Below, piece by piece: positions 50,190 through 63,058 of a stretch of 64,000 nt of DNA (position 1 is its first letter; every line of letters starts with the position of its first letter). Location of the stretch: positions 1 to 64,000 of the forward strand of contig WBMZ01003280.1 of NCBI GenBank assembly GCA_013400975.1. The letters run 5' to 3'. The translations under genes were made by a program, and so were the position numbers. The notes beneath the pieces were generated by a model. It had not been told where the DNA came from and searched no databases. It saw only the letters and a program-made list of their open reading frames with translations. The stretch is from Atrichornis clamosus. Lineage: Eukaryota > Chordata > Aves > Passeriformes > Menuridae.

Positions 50190-50500
50190 ACCACATGGAG
50201 GGAGACCATTTACAGGGGCCTGCAGCGACAGGACAAGGGGAAACAGCTTCAAACTGACCAAGAGCAGGGTTAGATTGGAGATTAGAGAAAAATCCCTCCC
50301 TGAGAGGGTGGGGAGGCCCTGGCACAGGGTGCCCAGAGCCGCTGTGGCTGCCCCTGGATCCCTGGAAGTGTCCAAGGCCAGGTTGGACAGGCTTGGAGCA
50401 CCCTGGGATAGTGGGAGGTGTCCCTGCCCAGGGCAGGGGGTGGCACTGGATGGGCTTTGAGGTCCCTTCCAACCCAAACCATTCCATGATTCTGTGCTTG
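50190..50500 (+). mobile_element. CR1 LINE 3' fragment, best preserved copy
   Basis: This is the longest CR1 copy here. It runs from 'acatggagggagaccattta' through 'gcgacaggacaaggggaaac', 'ggccctggcacagggtgccc' and 'ccaaggccaggttggacagg' to the tail 'ttccaacccaaaccattcca' and 'tgattctg'. This form is familiar from songbird genomes. It is 5'-truncated with no intact protein. Confidence 0.93.
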
Positions 50501-53500
50501 GGAAAACAACCCAGAATCAACAGCCAGTGCTGCCACAGAGCCAGGCACCCGGGACACTCCTTTCCCTGTTAAATAACTCATTTTTCTCATACCTGAAGAG
50601 CTGGGGAAGGTGTGCTGTGCCAGCTGCCTCAAACTGCTGGGACTCTGTTGGCCATGGGGTCAGAAGAAACATTTTGGAGCCTCTTCTGCAGCTGCTGAGC
50701 TCAGGAACCCTCCAACAACCTCTCCAACAGTGTTTCCCGACACTGACTCAGCTCAGGGAACCCCGTGGGAGCTTCCATCCTCCTTTCCCAACACGAGGAT
50801 TCCCCTCCCCGTCCCTCGGGTAGAGGATGGAGAGCAGAACATCCCTTTTCCTCTCCTTAATTAGCGGCACTAGAAAGTCAAACGCTCCTGCAATTCTCCC
50901 GAGCCTTTGCGAGGGTGAGTGTGGAGGGCACTGCAGAAGCACCTCGTGTATCCGGGCTCCCCTCGCTCCGTGCTTTGTCACAGATTCATTTTGTGGGCTA
51001 TGATTGCAGCTAACGAAGCACAGCTGCCGTTGGAGTCAATAACCTCCTTCCCCAGACAGCCCAGCTCCCACCCGGAGCCCAGCCCAGGCCTCCCTCCCTC
51101 CCCACCCCACCCTCCCAGGGGCTTTTGACACCATTCACTGCTTTCACTGCCTCCCCAGATATCGGCTGGGGGTGTGGGGGGTGGTGCTTTGTTTTTAAAA
51201 CTCACAGCCCGGAGTATTTCCTGTCCCCAGGAAAAAGCAGATGGGTACCAGCACCACTATTCCCAGTTACCCATCACCCCAGCCCAGGGATGCAACTGCA
51301 ATTAAAACAAAAACCCAACCACTTGGGAACAGCAGCAGGTTATGGGAGTAGGGAGGTGGGGAAGCCTGGTCGTTCTGCCATGAAAGGAAAGGACCATCAG
51401 AAAGATGGAAAGCCTGGGGATGTTTCTTCCCTTCCAGACTGCTGGGGGAAATTCCGCCCTGCGCGGCTAAGCCAGGTCAGCGCAGTTACAAAACAAAATC
51501 TCTCTCCCCCCACCCATCCAACCCCCTCCTCGCTCTCCCCTGGAGCCGCGTCCTCCCAGCCAAGAAAACCAAAATCCAAAGTGTTGCGTAAGAGGCCTGG
51601 GAGAGCTCGCAGATGGAATGAGGGGCGGAGAGCTGGGGGCTTGGGGGAGAGACAGGAAGGGAGGGTGAGGAAAGGTTTCCTGCCCGGGGAGCTGCTGCAG
51701 CAAGGTCAGCACAGCTGAACGCCCTGGTGTGACATTGAGAGCCAGCCAGGGAAGGAAAGATTCCTCGCCGAGAGAGTCCCTGGTGAGCATTTAATTGATC
51801 CCAGCCACGGCAAGGCCGCTGCTCCGAGAGCTGCGAGGCAAAAACAAAGCTCCGCGGAAAACAAAAAATAATGCACATGAAAGCAAAGCTTTTGCCAGTC
51901 CACATTAACTGCCAGACAAACCCTGGACGTCTGATCCCGTTGGGAATTGACCCAAGCAGATGAGCAGGTGCAGTCCCTGCGGACACCAAGCATCCCAGTC
52001 AGTACCAGGGAAAAGGCACAGAAATGCAAATGCACGAAGAATTTGCTCACACATGGAAATATCAAAGCTGTTTGCAGGATGATTCACGTGCCTGTGATTC
52101 AATTCTCAAAAATAATTACTATTGGAGAGAAAGAAAAAAAAAACCTGCAGAAAAAACCAGCACATGCATTCCTTCTCCATAGGTAAATCTGGGAAATACA
52201 GGGAGCAGACAGGGAATGCTGAGGGGAGGCAAGAGGGGAGGTTTGTGCTCTGCCAATGCTGGGAGTTGGAGAATTCTAAATCTTTTCCATATGTGAAGGA
52301 AATCCTCAAGTCCAGACAGAATTTTCTCTCTCTTTTTATTGATAATAAAGATAGGGAAAAGGAAAGGGGTAGGTTCTCAGAGCCTGGGATATTTTTCTTT
52401 TACTTTTCCAAATAACAAACCTGGTCGAATGGCTTTAATTAGGGAAATTACACAGCAATGGAGACCACACATCCCCCTGTAGAATAACTGGCAGAGTTTG
52501 CATTTACCTTCAGCTGTGATTACTGTAAACACCTCAGAGAGGGTCACGTTGCCTTCCAAGATAATCCTGCCCTCTCCCCTGGGCCTTCATTAGCGGTTCC
52601 AGCCCGACGTGCTCCCAGCCCGACTGCTTCGGTAGCAAATCCAGCCCAGGCACAGCTCTGCTGCCCTGGGCTCACCAGAGTCTCCATCAAACCAGAGGTC
52701 ACAGGCAGGAGAAGGTGTCCAGGCTCTCACCCCAGCTCCTGCTCCAGCGTTCAGTAATGAACACATGAATAAAACAGCGGGTGGCAGCTCCCGCCGTGTC
52801 TCCTTCCCTGCCTCCCTGCCAGCCCTCCCTCCTGACCACTGACAGCTTTGTTATCCATCCTCTCTTCCCAGCCACGCCAGCGCTCCACTGGAAGTCGTTC
52901 CAGCACAGGAGGGATGGCCCAAAGCCCAGAGGGAATGGACAGCAATGGTCAGGCAGAAAATTAAGGCGATACAGATCAGGAAGAGTCTCCCGGGCTCTGG
53001 GGACTGTGTCACATCCTTCACCACAGCCTCAGGGAAGTGCTTTACAAGGTCTGGCGGTGACTCCAGGAGGAAGCAAGGGAAGCAATTGGGCATGGCCAGG
53101 CAGGTCCAACAGCTGGGAGCAGGGGACAACAGGTCCTGGGGACAGCTGGCCCCCAGCAGCTCTCAGGGGCCCCCCAGAACCATTTGTCGTTGATGGCTCC
53201 GAGTTGTCACCAGCTGGTTTAGAGAGAAGCTCTCCATTCCAGCACAGACAGCCCCGGCTCGTGTTTAGGGCATTTCATCTTTTGAGACAAAGTGCAAATT
53301 ATACCAGAGAAGAAATTTCTCCTGACCACAATTTCCCTGTGTGATCCCAAGCAACTCACTTGACCTCAGCCTCCCGCTATAAAAAGGCATCACCAACACA
53401 TTCTCTGCCTGGTACCTGGTTCTCTGTCCTGTTTTTATGGTTTATCCTGTGGATATTGGAAGCTCTGTGGGGCAGGCAGTGACGTGTGGAGGCTGAGGCT

Positions 53501-56494
53501 GTGCAGGGAAATTGGGCTGTAGGTCCTGCTCTAATTGAAGGAAATATGTAAGTTTTAAACCAAAAGAAAGTTGCCCTGAAGGGAAGCTGCAGCTCTTCCC
53601 ATCAATATTAACAACATGATTTTCTGAAGCCCTAAAGAAACAGATGAACAAGATCTGTGAACAGAAGGGAACATTTCCCATTTAGAATCTCTCCGTAAGT
53701 TATAAAGCCTAAAGGATAATTTGTTAATAGAGCGAGAGCTATGCTTTTCTGGAAAAACCAATTGGAATTTCCAGTCTTTGAAGGGAGGAAAATCTAAGAT
53801 AGAAAAATCTGTCAGTCCTTTGGAGCTACCTGTTTTCAAAAACTCTTTGGAAGAAGGCTGAAAAGTGTCCTGGTCTTTGTTTTCTGTGTGTGTTTCCACA
53901 TCAAATGACTCTGTCCCTTTCAGTCCGAGGTTGTGAAGAAGGAAGCAGAGATGTGAAGCCAGGTCCTCAGGCAATGTAAGTCAGTATTAATGGAGCAAAA
54001 GTCAACCTACACCAGCTGAGGATGTGCTACACTGTTGCCATCTCCTAAACAAAGGCAAAACTTATATATTTTTCTCTTTTTTCTTTCCTTTCCTGCTCCT
54101 CCTCTCTGGTGAAGAGACGAGGAGCAAAAGGGCACGGATGCTTCCAGACATTTCCCCTGCTCTTCCCACACCTCACTGCTGCACCTTTGGAGTAGCAGAC
54201 AAACAAAAGGAGAAATGGTCCATCGTTCCCCCAGGTGTTGCTGTTTCCCTCCAAGGTTTCAGTACATCAGGCCCGAGAGAACACAGCCTTCCCAGCCACT
54301 CTGAAATACTTCACCAGGAGGAATCTGACTGGGCCTTATGCTCTTATTCTTCTCTGGAGACACACACTTAAAGCATCGGAGATCCTTGAGATTTGCACGC
54401 AGCCTGCTCAGCCCAGAGGAGATGGACCCAGGCTTTGTTCCAGTCCTGCAGGGATGAGGACCAGCCACTGCAGCTTTTCCCTGGGGAAGGTGCAATTTCT
54501 GCCTCAAGTTCACTTTTGGGCTTTTTTTTCCCCTTTTTTGGTAAGTCTTTATTGTCATAAAGAGCAACTTTCAGAGAGATCAAACAGAATCATTAAGTTT
54601 CTCCCCAAATGCATGTTCTGCTCTAATAGAAACCAAACCAGGCTTTACCTGAACAGTTGAGTGTGTTGTACAAGGAAAGTTCAATAATTATTATCTTCAC
54701 TTAATGGGACTGGATTTGTTGAGTCAGCCCCTCCTTTCCTTTACTTGCCCATATGGATGAAGATGCTGCTGCTGCTGCAGTTATTGAGCTCCAGCTGCTT
54801 CTTTTGGGAACATCAGGTCCAGCACCAGCCTAAGAGCTGGGCTTCCAAAATACTGAAGTGAACCGAAGTGCTGATCACGGATGACTTCGGAACCACAAGC
54901 CCACCAGTGGAACTTGCAGGGTGCCAGTGCCCAGCGCCGTCCTGGTGTTGGGCTGACCCCAGCATCGCCTCCTGTCCATCCCACCTGGACCACTCTTGTC
55001 ACAGGCAGGACAGGATGGAATTAACCAATGCTTCCTTGAAAGGCTTCTTTCCCCTCAGTTTCCCTCAAAACTGAAGCGACCAAGCTGACAAGAGCAGAGA
55101 AGCAGCAGCTGCTGCACGCAGCAGGACGAGGAACCAGAGCTCTGCTTTACATCCCAGCGTTCCCCGGGGGAGCTGGTGCCCAAAACCAGCCACACCTGCC
55201 CCCGTGACAGGACCAGCCAGCACATCCTCCCTGCCTGCCAGGCGTGCCTCTCCCAGACCCCTGAGCTCAAGTTAACACCTGCCCAGAGATCCAGCAGGGC
55301 AAGATAGAAAAGGATCCCCATCCCGGAGTGTTCCAGGTCTGACCCCAGCGCTGGAGAGCAGATCAGAAAGATCCGAGCAGGGAGCTGCCCCTTCAGGAGA
55401 GAGCAACAGCCAGGGCTGCCCACAGAGCTTCCCTGGAACCGCTCAGCCCTCAAACAGCCAGGCAAACTTGGAAAATCCAAAGCAAACAAGAGAACTACCA
55501 CTGTTAATGAAGGCATTGCTTCCACTCTCAAAATAAAAAAGCCTGGTGTTTAAGGAGACACCAGAAAGGGTGGAAATGAAAGCAGAACAGAGGAAGCTGC
55601 ACTTCACCCACAGGTGTGGCACCACTGGCTGAAGAGAACTGAACAGGATGTGTTCAAGGTGACACTGCAGCTTTGGAAGGGCTCTTTTCACAAATCAAAC
55701 CCCCCGACACCTCCTGCATGCACAGGAGTGAAGCCACAGCCTCCGTGGAGCCCCAGCCCTGTCACAGGGAGCCAGAAACGAGCGGAACCTGAGCCAATCG
55801 TCACCTGCTACGTCTGGAAGGCACAAGGTGTTTATAAACCTGTGCTGTGGAAGGGCTTTTGGCACACCTGGGAGGCTGGGGAGGAGCAGCAGCTCCGTCC
55901 CACAGCGTGAGGAAGGTTTGTAAGGTGATGAACTCGGCCACACAGAGAGCCGGGAGCTGCCTGTTGTGCTTCCAAAGCCAGAGGGAAAATATATTCACAT
56001 CCAGAGTGGAAAAACAGCTCTGTGGTCCCCTTTCAAGCATGACAGGAACTGGACTACAATAGGTGAGCAGTGCCTCGGGTGCCGTGGTCACAAACTCCTC
56101 CTTTCAAGTCACAGCAGCTGAAGCTGTCCCTGTGCCTCCCTCCCAATGCCACGGCCCTGCCCTGTGCCCAGACAAAGGGAACACAAAGGCTCTGCTTCAC
56201 ATAATTGGCAGAGACTGAGTGACAAATGGATCCTTCCCTTCCTTAGGCTGCCCGGTGTCACCGCGCGTGGGTGACACAGAGCTGTGTGGGCACAGAGGGG
56301 CTCGGGAGTCACTGCTCGGCCCCAGCCAGCTCTGCCGGAGCCTGCCAAGGGCATTTACCCCTGGCAGGGGGCTCACAGAACCTCCTCCAAGTCATTTCGG
56401 GGCCATTATCTGCTTTTACTCCACTCAACACAGTGGAAAATGGCTTGCCCGAGATTTGCTGGGTAATGACAAAATGAGGGAGGAGGAGAAAGGC

Positions 56495-56556
56495 TGTGTC
56501 TGGCCCTCTGCTCCTGCCTCAGCTCCCAGGGTTGTGTCTGGCCCTCTGCTCCTGCC
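56495..56556. repeat. Two-copy repeat, 38-bp spacing
   Basis: 'tgtgtctggccctctgctcc' plus 'tgcc' occurs twice. Confidence 0.85.
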
Positions 56557-59500
56557 ATCCCCTCCCCACACCCCTTTCCCACTATCACACACAGAATGAT
56601 GATGTCAAACCAACAAAAAGACCATTTTCCCCTCTCCTCCTTTCCCTGGTACCTCTCCCCCAGCAGGCTGCCCAGCTCAAGGTACCCTTTTTTGCAGTTT
56701 TATTGGTTTTCTCAGGCCTTGTGCCCCTTCCCACATCCCTCCCACCCCACATTACCTATGCAAACCTCAGCTTCCATCCCTGCTCCGTGATTTGCCTGCC
56801 ACACCTGGGGGATTTCCCAGCAAATTGTATTACTTTATTTGGTCAATTGGCCTACAAATTGATTTTCCTGTACAAATAATGAACATTTATGGTTATTTTC
56901 CCCATAGACTGCTTTATTTCACGTGTAACAAAGACTGATTTCCTGCAGGTTTTGAGACCTGAGCATATGAGCTGCAGTTACTGTGACCCCTGGCTGATGG
57001 ATGGCAAAAGGGCTCCAAGCACAACAGGAGGCTTTGGGGTTTCTATTTTTTACCCTTACTACAGGGATGGCAGCTGGAAGTAAACACTGGTACCAGAGCA
57101 AGGAGTTCTAGAGAATAATGGGAAGAAATGGGGTTTTTTTAAAAGACAGTCAGTCCTGGGATCAGGCAGCCACAAGGCCAAGCAAATGCAGGGGAAGGAA
57201 CGGGGGACAGAGGACAGAGGTGGTGGCCAGGCAGGGATGGCTCTGAGCACCCTGTGCCCAAAGCATTGGAAGCAGCATCCCCTGCTCATCACGACCTTTG
57301 GGGACACTCTGCAAGGCCTTTTTTCACCTTAATTCCCTTGTTTTGGAGGGAAGGGGAGGAGCTGGGGAAGCCAGGCTTCTGGGAAAGCAGCTGGGATGAG
57401 GAGTCCCGGCGTGATTTGCGAGCAGGGAGTGCAGAGCTGTCCTGCCCCGGCCTCCCCAGGGAGGCAGAGCCTCAGCAGCAGCTCCACGACACGTTTCATC
57501 CCCCCTGACGAGGAGCCTCTGCGGGGACAGAGCCCGGAGCCAGTTCTGCAGGTCACTGCCGCAGGTGTGGGAATGAAGTGGGCCAGACCAGGGCCCAAAC
57601 CCGAGCTGTGCTGCTCAGGCACAAGTGCTGTGCGTGCGGGGCGACAGCCCCGGGTTAATGTAACACCTCCCGATGGCCGGGCCCGCGAGGGACAGAGGCC
57701 TCAGCCCTGGCACTGCGAGAGCCAGAGACGGGGGGGCTTCTGAGGTGAATCTGACGGAGGGTGGACACAGCAGAGAAAGTCAATTATCTGGAGTAAGTCC
57801 CGACTGCCTGCGATTCCCCATCCCCAGTCCTCAGGGGTGGGTTTGGCCCATGAAGTCTGACTTCAAATCCAATAAAAAATTAACTGATTTTGAACAACTA
57901 CTAGACATGCCTCCTTGGAGTTTTAATACGTGCTCTCAGCTGCAGCACAGAGTGGAATTAATGAGGGGAAAGAGAGGCTGGGAGTGTCAGGCAGGGGCTG
58001 AGGCCGGATTCCTGCCTCGCTCCCGTCACTGGGGGATCCCTCCCTTCCTCCTGGCACTGCTGAGGACTGACAGGTCCATGGAGGTGCTGAGAGCTCCAGA
58101 AAGGTGTGTCATGAGTGAGGGAACTCATCCTCCACATCAGCCAGTCCAGGGGGGATGGATCTCCCGCCAGCCACCAGTGCAGCATGAGGAGGTTCCAGTC
58201 CATGCTGGGATTTACTGGGCTCCACAGGAGCTGTCCCCTGGCAGCCACCAAGCACACTTGGAAGTCCACCCAGGCAGGGAAATCAGTGCCACAATATCAA
58301 GTTTCTCTCACCCCACTCCCCCTCAGAAACCAGAAGACTGAGCCAGGAGAGAGGGAACCTGAGGCAGAGGCAGCCCAGTGGAATTCCCAGCTCTCTGTGT
58401 AAAACAGGGGCTGTCAGAAGATGCCCGGCTGTGGGCACCACGCCACCTGTGACAGGCACAACAAGAAGGGGCTGACTGGCAGCTTCCCAAGGTGCAGTCC
58501 CTGGAATCCCACTGGGAATCTCATCCTTCTCACTCAGTGGCACCGTGAGCAAACACCGAGGTCCAGCTCTGGGGTAGCAGGAGCAGCACTTGGCAGTTTC
58601 CAGAACCTTTCACTCCTGCAGCTCCTGCAGAAAGGGAGCACAGCCCTTGCTATGATTCCACTTTTGGATCACCTTCCAGACAGGTGAGACCAAGGCCAGG
58701 TGGGGTGGGACAACCTGCTCAGCATCACATGGGAAAATGCCAGAGGATCCAAGCCTGGGATAGAGCCTGTGTCCAAATCCCACCACTCAGGAACCAGTTG
58801 ACCCCTGAGCAAGAAACCCCTTACACTGAGCGAACCAACAAACCCCAAGGATGAACCACAGCTACTCACAGAAACAGCGGAAACACAAAACCAGCTGGCT
58901 GGGAGCAACAGCAGATGACACCACACGATTTACAACATTTGTGTTTGTAAATAACACTGGGAAATAAGTGACCAACAAACACAGTGGCTTCCCAATGAGC
59001 ACTGGATGAAATAGGGAGTGTTGGGAGTTGTATGTTTTGAAGGTAAACACAAAGAGAACATAAAAAAAAATACGAGACGGGTAAATAATTCATCAAAGGA
59101 GTGAAAAACAAGGAGCTGGAAGGAAAAAAAAGAAAAAAAGCAATGCCAAAGGGAAGAGTTTTCTGAGAAGGTGAAAAAAAACCCTAATCTCACATGGGTA
59201 CAAAAACCAGAACCAAAATTAATTGTAATAAAATAGACGGGTAAGGTTTTAGAGGTGAAACATTTTATCAGGAAATGATCTCTCCCCTCTGAGGCACTGA
59301 GGAATTTCCCCAAGGTGGGAAGCAAAGTGCTGCCAAGCTGCTGACTGGGGCACTGTGGTTTCAGGTGGCTTCCAGCAGCACTAAAACCATGGGCAGAGAC
59401 TTCAGGCCGGTGGCACAACAAAACCAACCTGCCCACACCTCCAGCATTGTCCTGGAGCAGCGTCTTTCATGCAGAGCTCCCTCATCACCAGTCTCTTGTA

Positions 59501-59880
59501 CATAAAGCCACGTTAACACAAGGTGCCCACAACTATTTGTAGGTCTTGCAGGCTTCCTTCAGTTTTTAAATCAAAGACCTTGCTCCAGAAAAGGGTCTGT
59601 CTTTGGAAGTTTGCTGATGGCCACTCCTGCAGCTGCCATTCCCTGCTTAAAAACACAGCACATCTGCAGAAGTCCACTGAAAACCGCACAGGTTTCCGTG
59701 CGTGCACTTGTGATTTCTCGTGCATGAGTAAACCCCCCCAGGCTGCGGCTCCTTCCATCATGGAATGATGCCGAGCTGGGCCTGGAAAGCACCTGGATAG
59801 GTCTTTACCTGGGTGAGAACAGGTAAAACTGTGCCTGTTCTGAGCCTCCTGGAGGAGGGCAGCTGTGTGACCATAGCTGG

Positions 59881-59901
59881 CACTCCTCCTCCTCCTCCTC
59901 C
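59881..59901. repeat. (CTC)n microsatellite
   Basis: Seven CTC triplets in a row. Confidence 0.88.
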
Positions 59902-60300
59902 ATTCCTCGGCACTCTGAGGTGCTGCAGAGCAAATCCAAGTCCCAATTTATTCTTTCCTTGGTGATTTTCTGGCCCCATTAAAACAAAGAGTCCAGCAAA
60001 CACAAGCTTTACCGATTACACTCTGCCAATCTTAATTCCCCCCTGCAGCTCCAGGAGACACAGACTCCTCGGAGGCCTCCTGATCCTCTTGTGCTCTGCT
60101 AAGCAGCTCTGGGTCACCCCGGGAGCATCTGCAGGGGAGGAGTCCGGGAAAGGGAAAGTGGAATCCCACCCTGGGCACGTTTTCCATCACATCTCCCTCC
60201 AGCGGGAATCACCACTTCCAACTGACAGCTTTGGTTTTCCCTGCAGACACCGGGGCACCCGAGTGTTGTAGGAGATGGTGCCCACACCTGCTTGAAAGGG

Positions 60301-60441
60301 CATGGAGGAATCCTGCTCCAGGAATCCCTGTCCCCAGCCCAGGGGAGTCCTGCCATGGAGAAATCCTGCTCCAGGAATCCCTGTCCCCAGCCCAGGGGAG
60401 CCATGGAGGAATCCTGCTCCAGGAATCCCTGTCCCCAGCCT
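60301..60441. repeat. Minisatellite, 49-52 bp unit, 3 copies
   Basis: 'catggaggaatcctgctcca' followed by 'ggaatccctgtccccagccc' recurs three times with small length differences. Confidence 0.93.
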
Positions 60442-62264
60442 AGGGAAAATATAATCCACTGGAGCTTCTCCTCTCATTAGCCAAATTTGGGAAAAGAAGA
60501 CATAATGTTTTGTGCCCCAGAGCGACAGAGGACTTGTTTTCCAACCCTCTTTAGGGGCCCTCCACAGGGGATTAGTCACGGAGGTGAGTAATATCCAGGA
60601 TTTGACAGATCCTGGGAGAGGGAGCAGTCGCCTGGCAGGTTGCAGAGCAGCCAGCACTGCTGCACTGAGGTGCCATTAGCACACACAAGTCTTCACACAT
60701 TCCTGCAGGCACACCTGGGCTCAGCGTGGCCACGGGGCATGGGAAGGGAGCAGGTAACGCCCAGTGCCTTCCCTACATCTCCCAGGGAGGGGGTAAGAAA
60801 TGCAGGGATTCTCTTCTCCCTGGCTTATCCCCACCCAAGTTTAGAGCCATTTAAATGCTGAAAGCAGACCTGATTTTTGCTATGATCACCACCTCCAGAG
60901 GCAGACAGGGTCAATCCCATTCTACTCTGCTCCCCTCCTCTTTTCCCTCAGTGCCCCTCTCCCACCAATTCCTAAATCCAACCAAACCCCATCTCCCCTG
61001 CACCCTCCAAGCTCCCTGTGCTTTCAGCTCTGCTTTAGAGAAGTCAAGGAGTGCAGCCACCCCCTCCAGCCGCTGCCCTGCCCTGCCCAGGGGCCTTTCA
61101 CGGCCCCAAAAGCATCCCCAGCCCCAGAGGAGTCGCCCCCGGGGCCCTCCCAGGGCAGGGTGTGGGGTGGAAGGGCTGGGGATCCTGCTGGCATTGCCAC
61201 CCAGCCCTGCCCTCACCTCGGGCAGAGCCGACAGCAGCGCCCCCGAGGGAAGGGGCAGGAGAAGGGGCACAGGGATGAGGGGGACAGGAAAGGAGCAGGG
61301 GGACCAGCCACGCGCCTTCCCCAGCTCTAATTACCAGGATTCTCCGATCAAGGTGGAATTATCTGCTGATCAAGGCTGTTATTGATTGGAAGCCCATTGG
61401 CCTACTGGGATCCGTGTGAGTGACACAGCAGACCCCGACAGATTAAAGACTGTCAGAACATTCCAGGGAAGCTCTGAGGGAAGATTCTCCCCCTATTGCT
61501 GCCTTAGCAGATGTCAGCTTTCACAGCTCGGGGGATACCAAGATGTTCCCTGCCAGGCAGGGCTAACACTCCGTGCCAGCAGCGCTGGGGAGGCTCCTCT
61601 GCGCACAGAAATGCGAGTGTTGGGAGAGGGAGCTGCGCAGGAGGGCATCCCCGGACGGCCCTGCTGGGCAGCAGTGAAGCGGGGAGCTCCAGCTGCACCA
61701 GGTGCCCCCCACACAGCCCTGGGCTGACAGCTCATCACTGCCAGCAAGCCCTGCAGAAGGCTCAGGTTGTTGCAGGAGCTGCAGCTCTGACAGAACACGC
61801 CGCAGTCACACCTTTGGGTAACTCAAATCCCACCTCGCTCTGTAACCTGGAGTCCGACTGCAAGCCTTGACCGAAGGATCAGGAGGAAACCAAAGCAGGC
61901 GGACAAGAGAGAGAGCTGGAGCAGCTGGAGGTGCGGGACAGGCTTGGCTCTCCCAGGGAAGCCCCAGAGGCCCAACTCTTGTGTTCGTTACCCAAAGCCA
62001 CGGGCTCGGGCTGGGGAGCAGCACAGGCCACGTGGACAGCACGGAGAGACGGCACCGTTCCCTTCCCAGGGCCTGATGCACCTCCAGCTGCTCCCCACGC
62101 CAGCTTTCCCATGAAACCAGCACTGAACTGGAGCAGGAGAGGCAGGAATCCCACTGGAGACAAAAGCAAATACTACGGAGGAAGAAATTTTAGGAGAGCT
62201 GGACATTTCTTCAGCACAATGAGCTGAAGGGACTTTGTAGTGGGCAAGGGCTGTCCTTCCCCAT

Positions 62265-62420
62265 CCATTCTAGATTTTAATCTTCAGTAATTGCATGTGT
62301 AATTTTAATAATGCCTTCATTCATTGGAGAACTCCAAACTGGCCCATTAAGGACAGGAGGCAATAGTGGTTTGAGCCCATTATCAGGTGGCAATGATAGA
62401 ACCACCAGAAATAATGAAAA
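62265..62420. promoter_or_regulatory. AT-rich island, candidate conserved noncoding element
   Basis: Non-repetitive AT-rich sequence with AGTAATTGCATG and GTAATTTTAATAATG motifs upstream of the visible exons. Conservation is untested. Confidence 0.22.
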
Positions 62421-63007
62421 AATAAAAATATCCAGTAAATATTTTGTTTCTGCACTGGGAGAAAAAGCCAGCTCTGACATGGTATGGACGTGAAATACTT
62501 TTTATTCAGCAGTGAATCAGGAGGTGTCCAAATAGAGACTTCTAAAGTGATACAGGTTTAAATAAGATTAAGATAACTTGCTCTCAAAGAATAGTTTTGG
62601 AATAGTTACACAGGGAAGTTCTTGAGACACTTCACTCAGATTTTTAATGAGCCTCAGAACAATGAGGAAATACAAGGTAAATGGGAAAACACAGCACTGT
62701 GACTGTATTTTAAAAAGCTTAAGCAGAATAATCCAAGTAATTTTATAACCCCCAGGAGAAATAATGAAACAGGGGAAACCGAACAAGTAATAATAAATTA
62801 ACAGAGGGTGATATAATTTATGCAAATTAAAGCTTGTTAATGGAAAAGATGTTAAACTAATATATCTTTTTTTGCTGAGACAATAGTGCCAGGATTTCTG
62901 CGAGGCATTTGGTCTCACACCACCCAACTTTCTGAATTAGAGCACAGCAAGTGAGAACTCTGCCTGCCGGTATCCTCAGGTACCCAACAACCCGGGCTGA
63001 TAGAGGG

Positions 63008-63058
63008 TTCCGTGAGCTTTAAGGTCCCTTCCAACCCAAAGCATTCCATGATTCCTCG
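63008..63058 (+). mobile_element. CR1 LINE 3' tail fragment
   Basis: 'gagctttaaggtcccttcca' then 'acccaaagcattccatgatt' is the CR1 terminal sequence. Only the tail remains. Confidence 0.83.

Noticed and set aside
55055..55531. 158-residue minus-strand open frame with hydrophobic stretches
   Set aside because: No recognisable family and no splice signals or conservation evidence. The leucine-rich look follows from CAG/CTG-rich DNA.
12900..60580. Scattered CTAATCC/GGATTAG (CRX-type) sites, for example near 12913, 21531, 27765, 33964, 38764 and 60571
   Set aside because: About this many 7-mer matches are expected by chance in 64 kb on both strands, so there is no enrichment.
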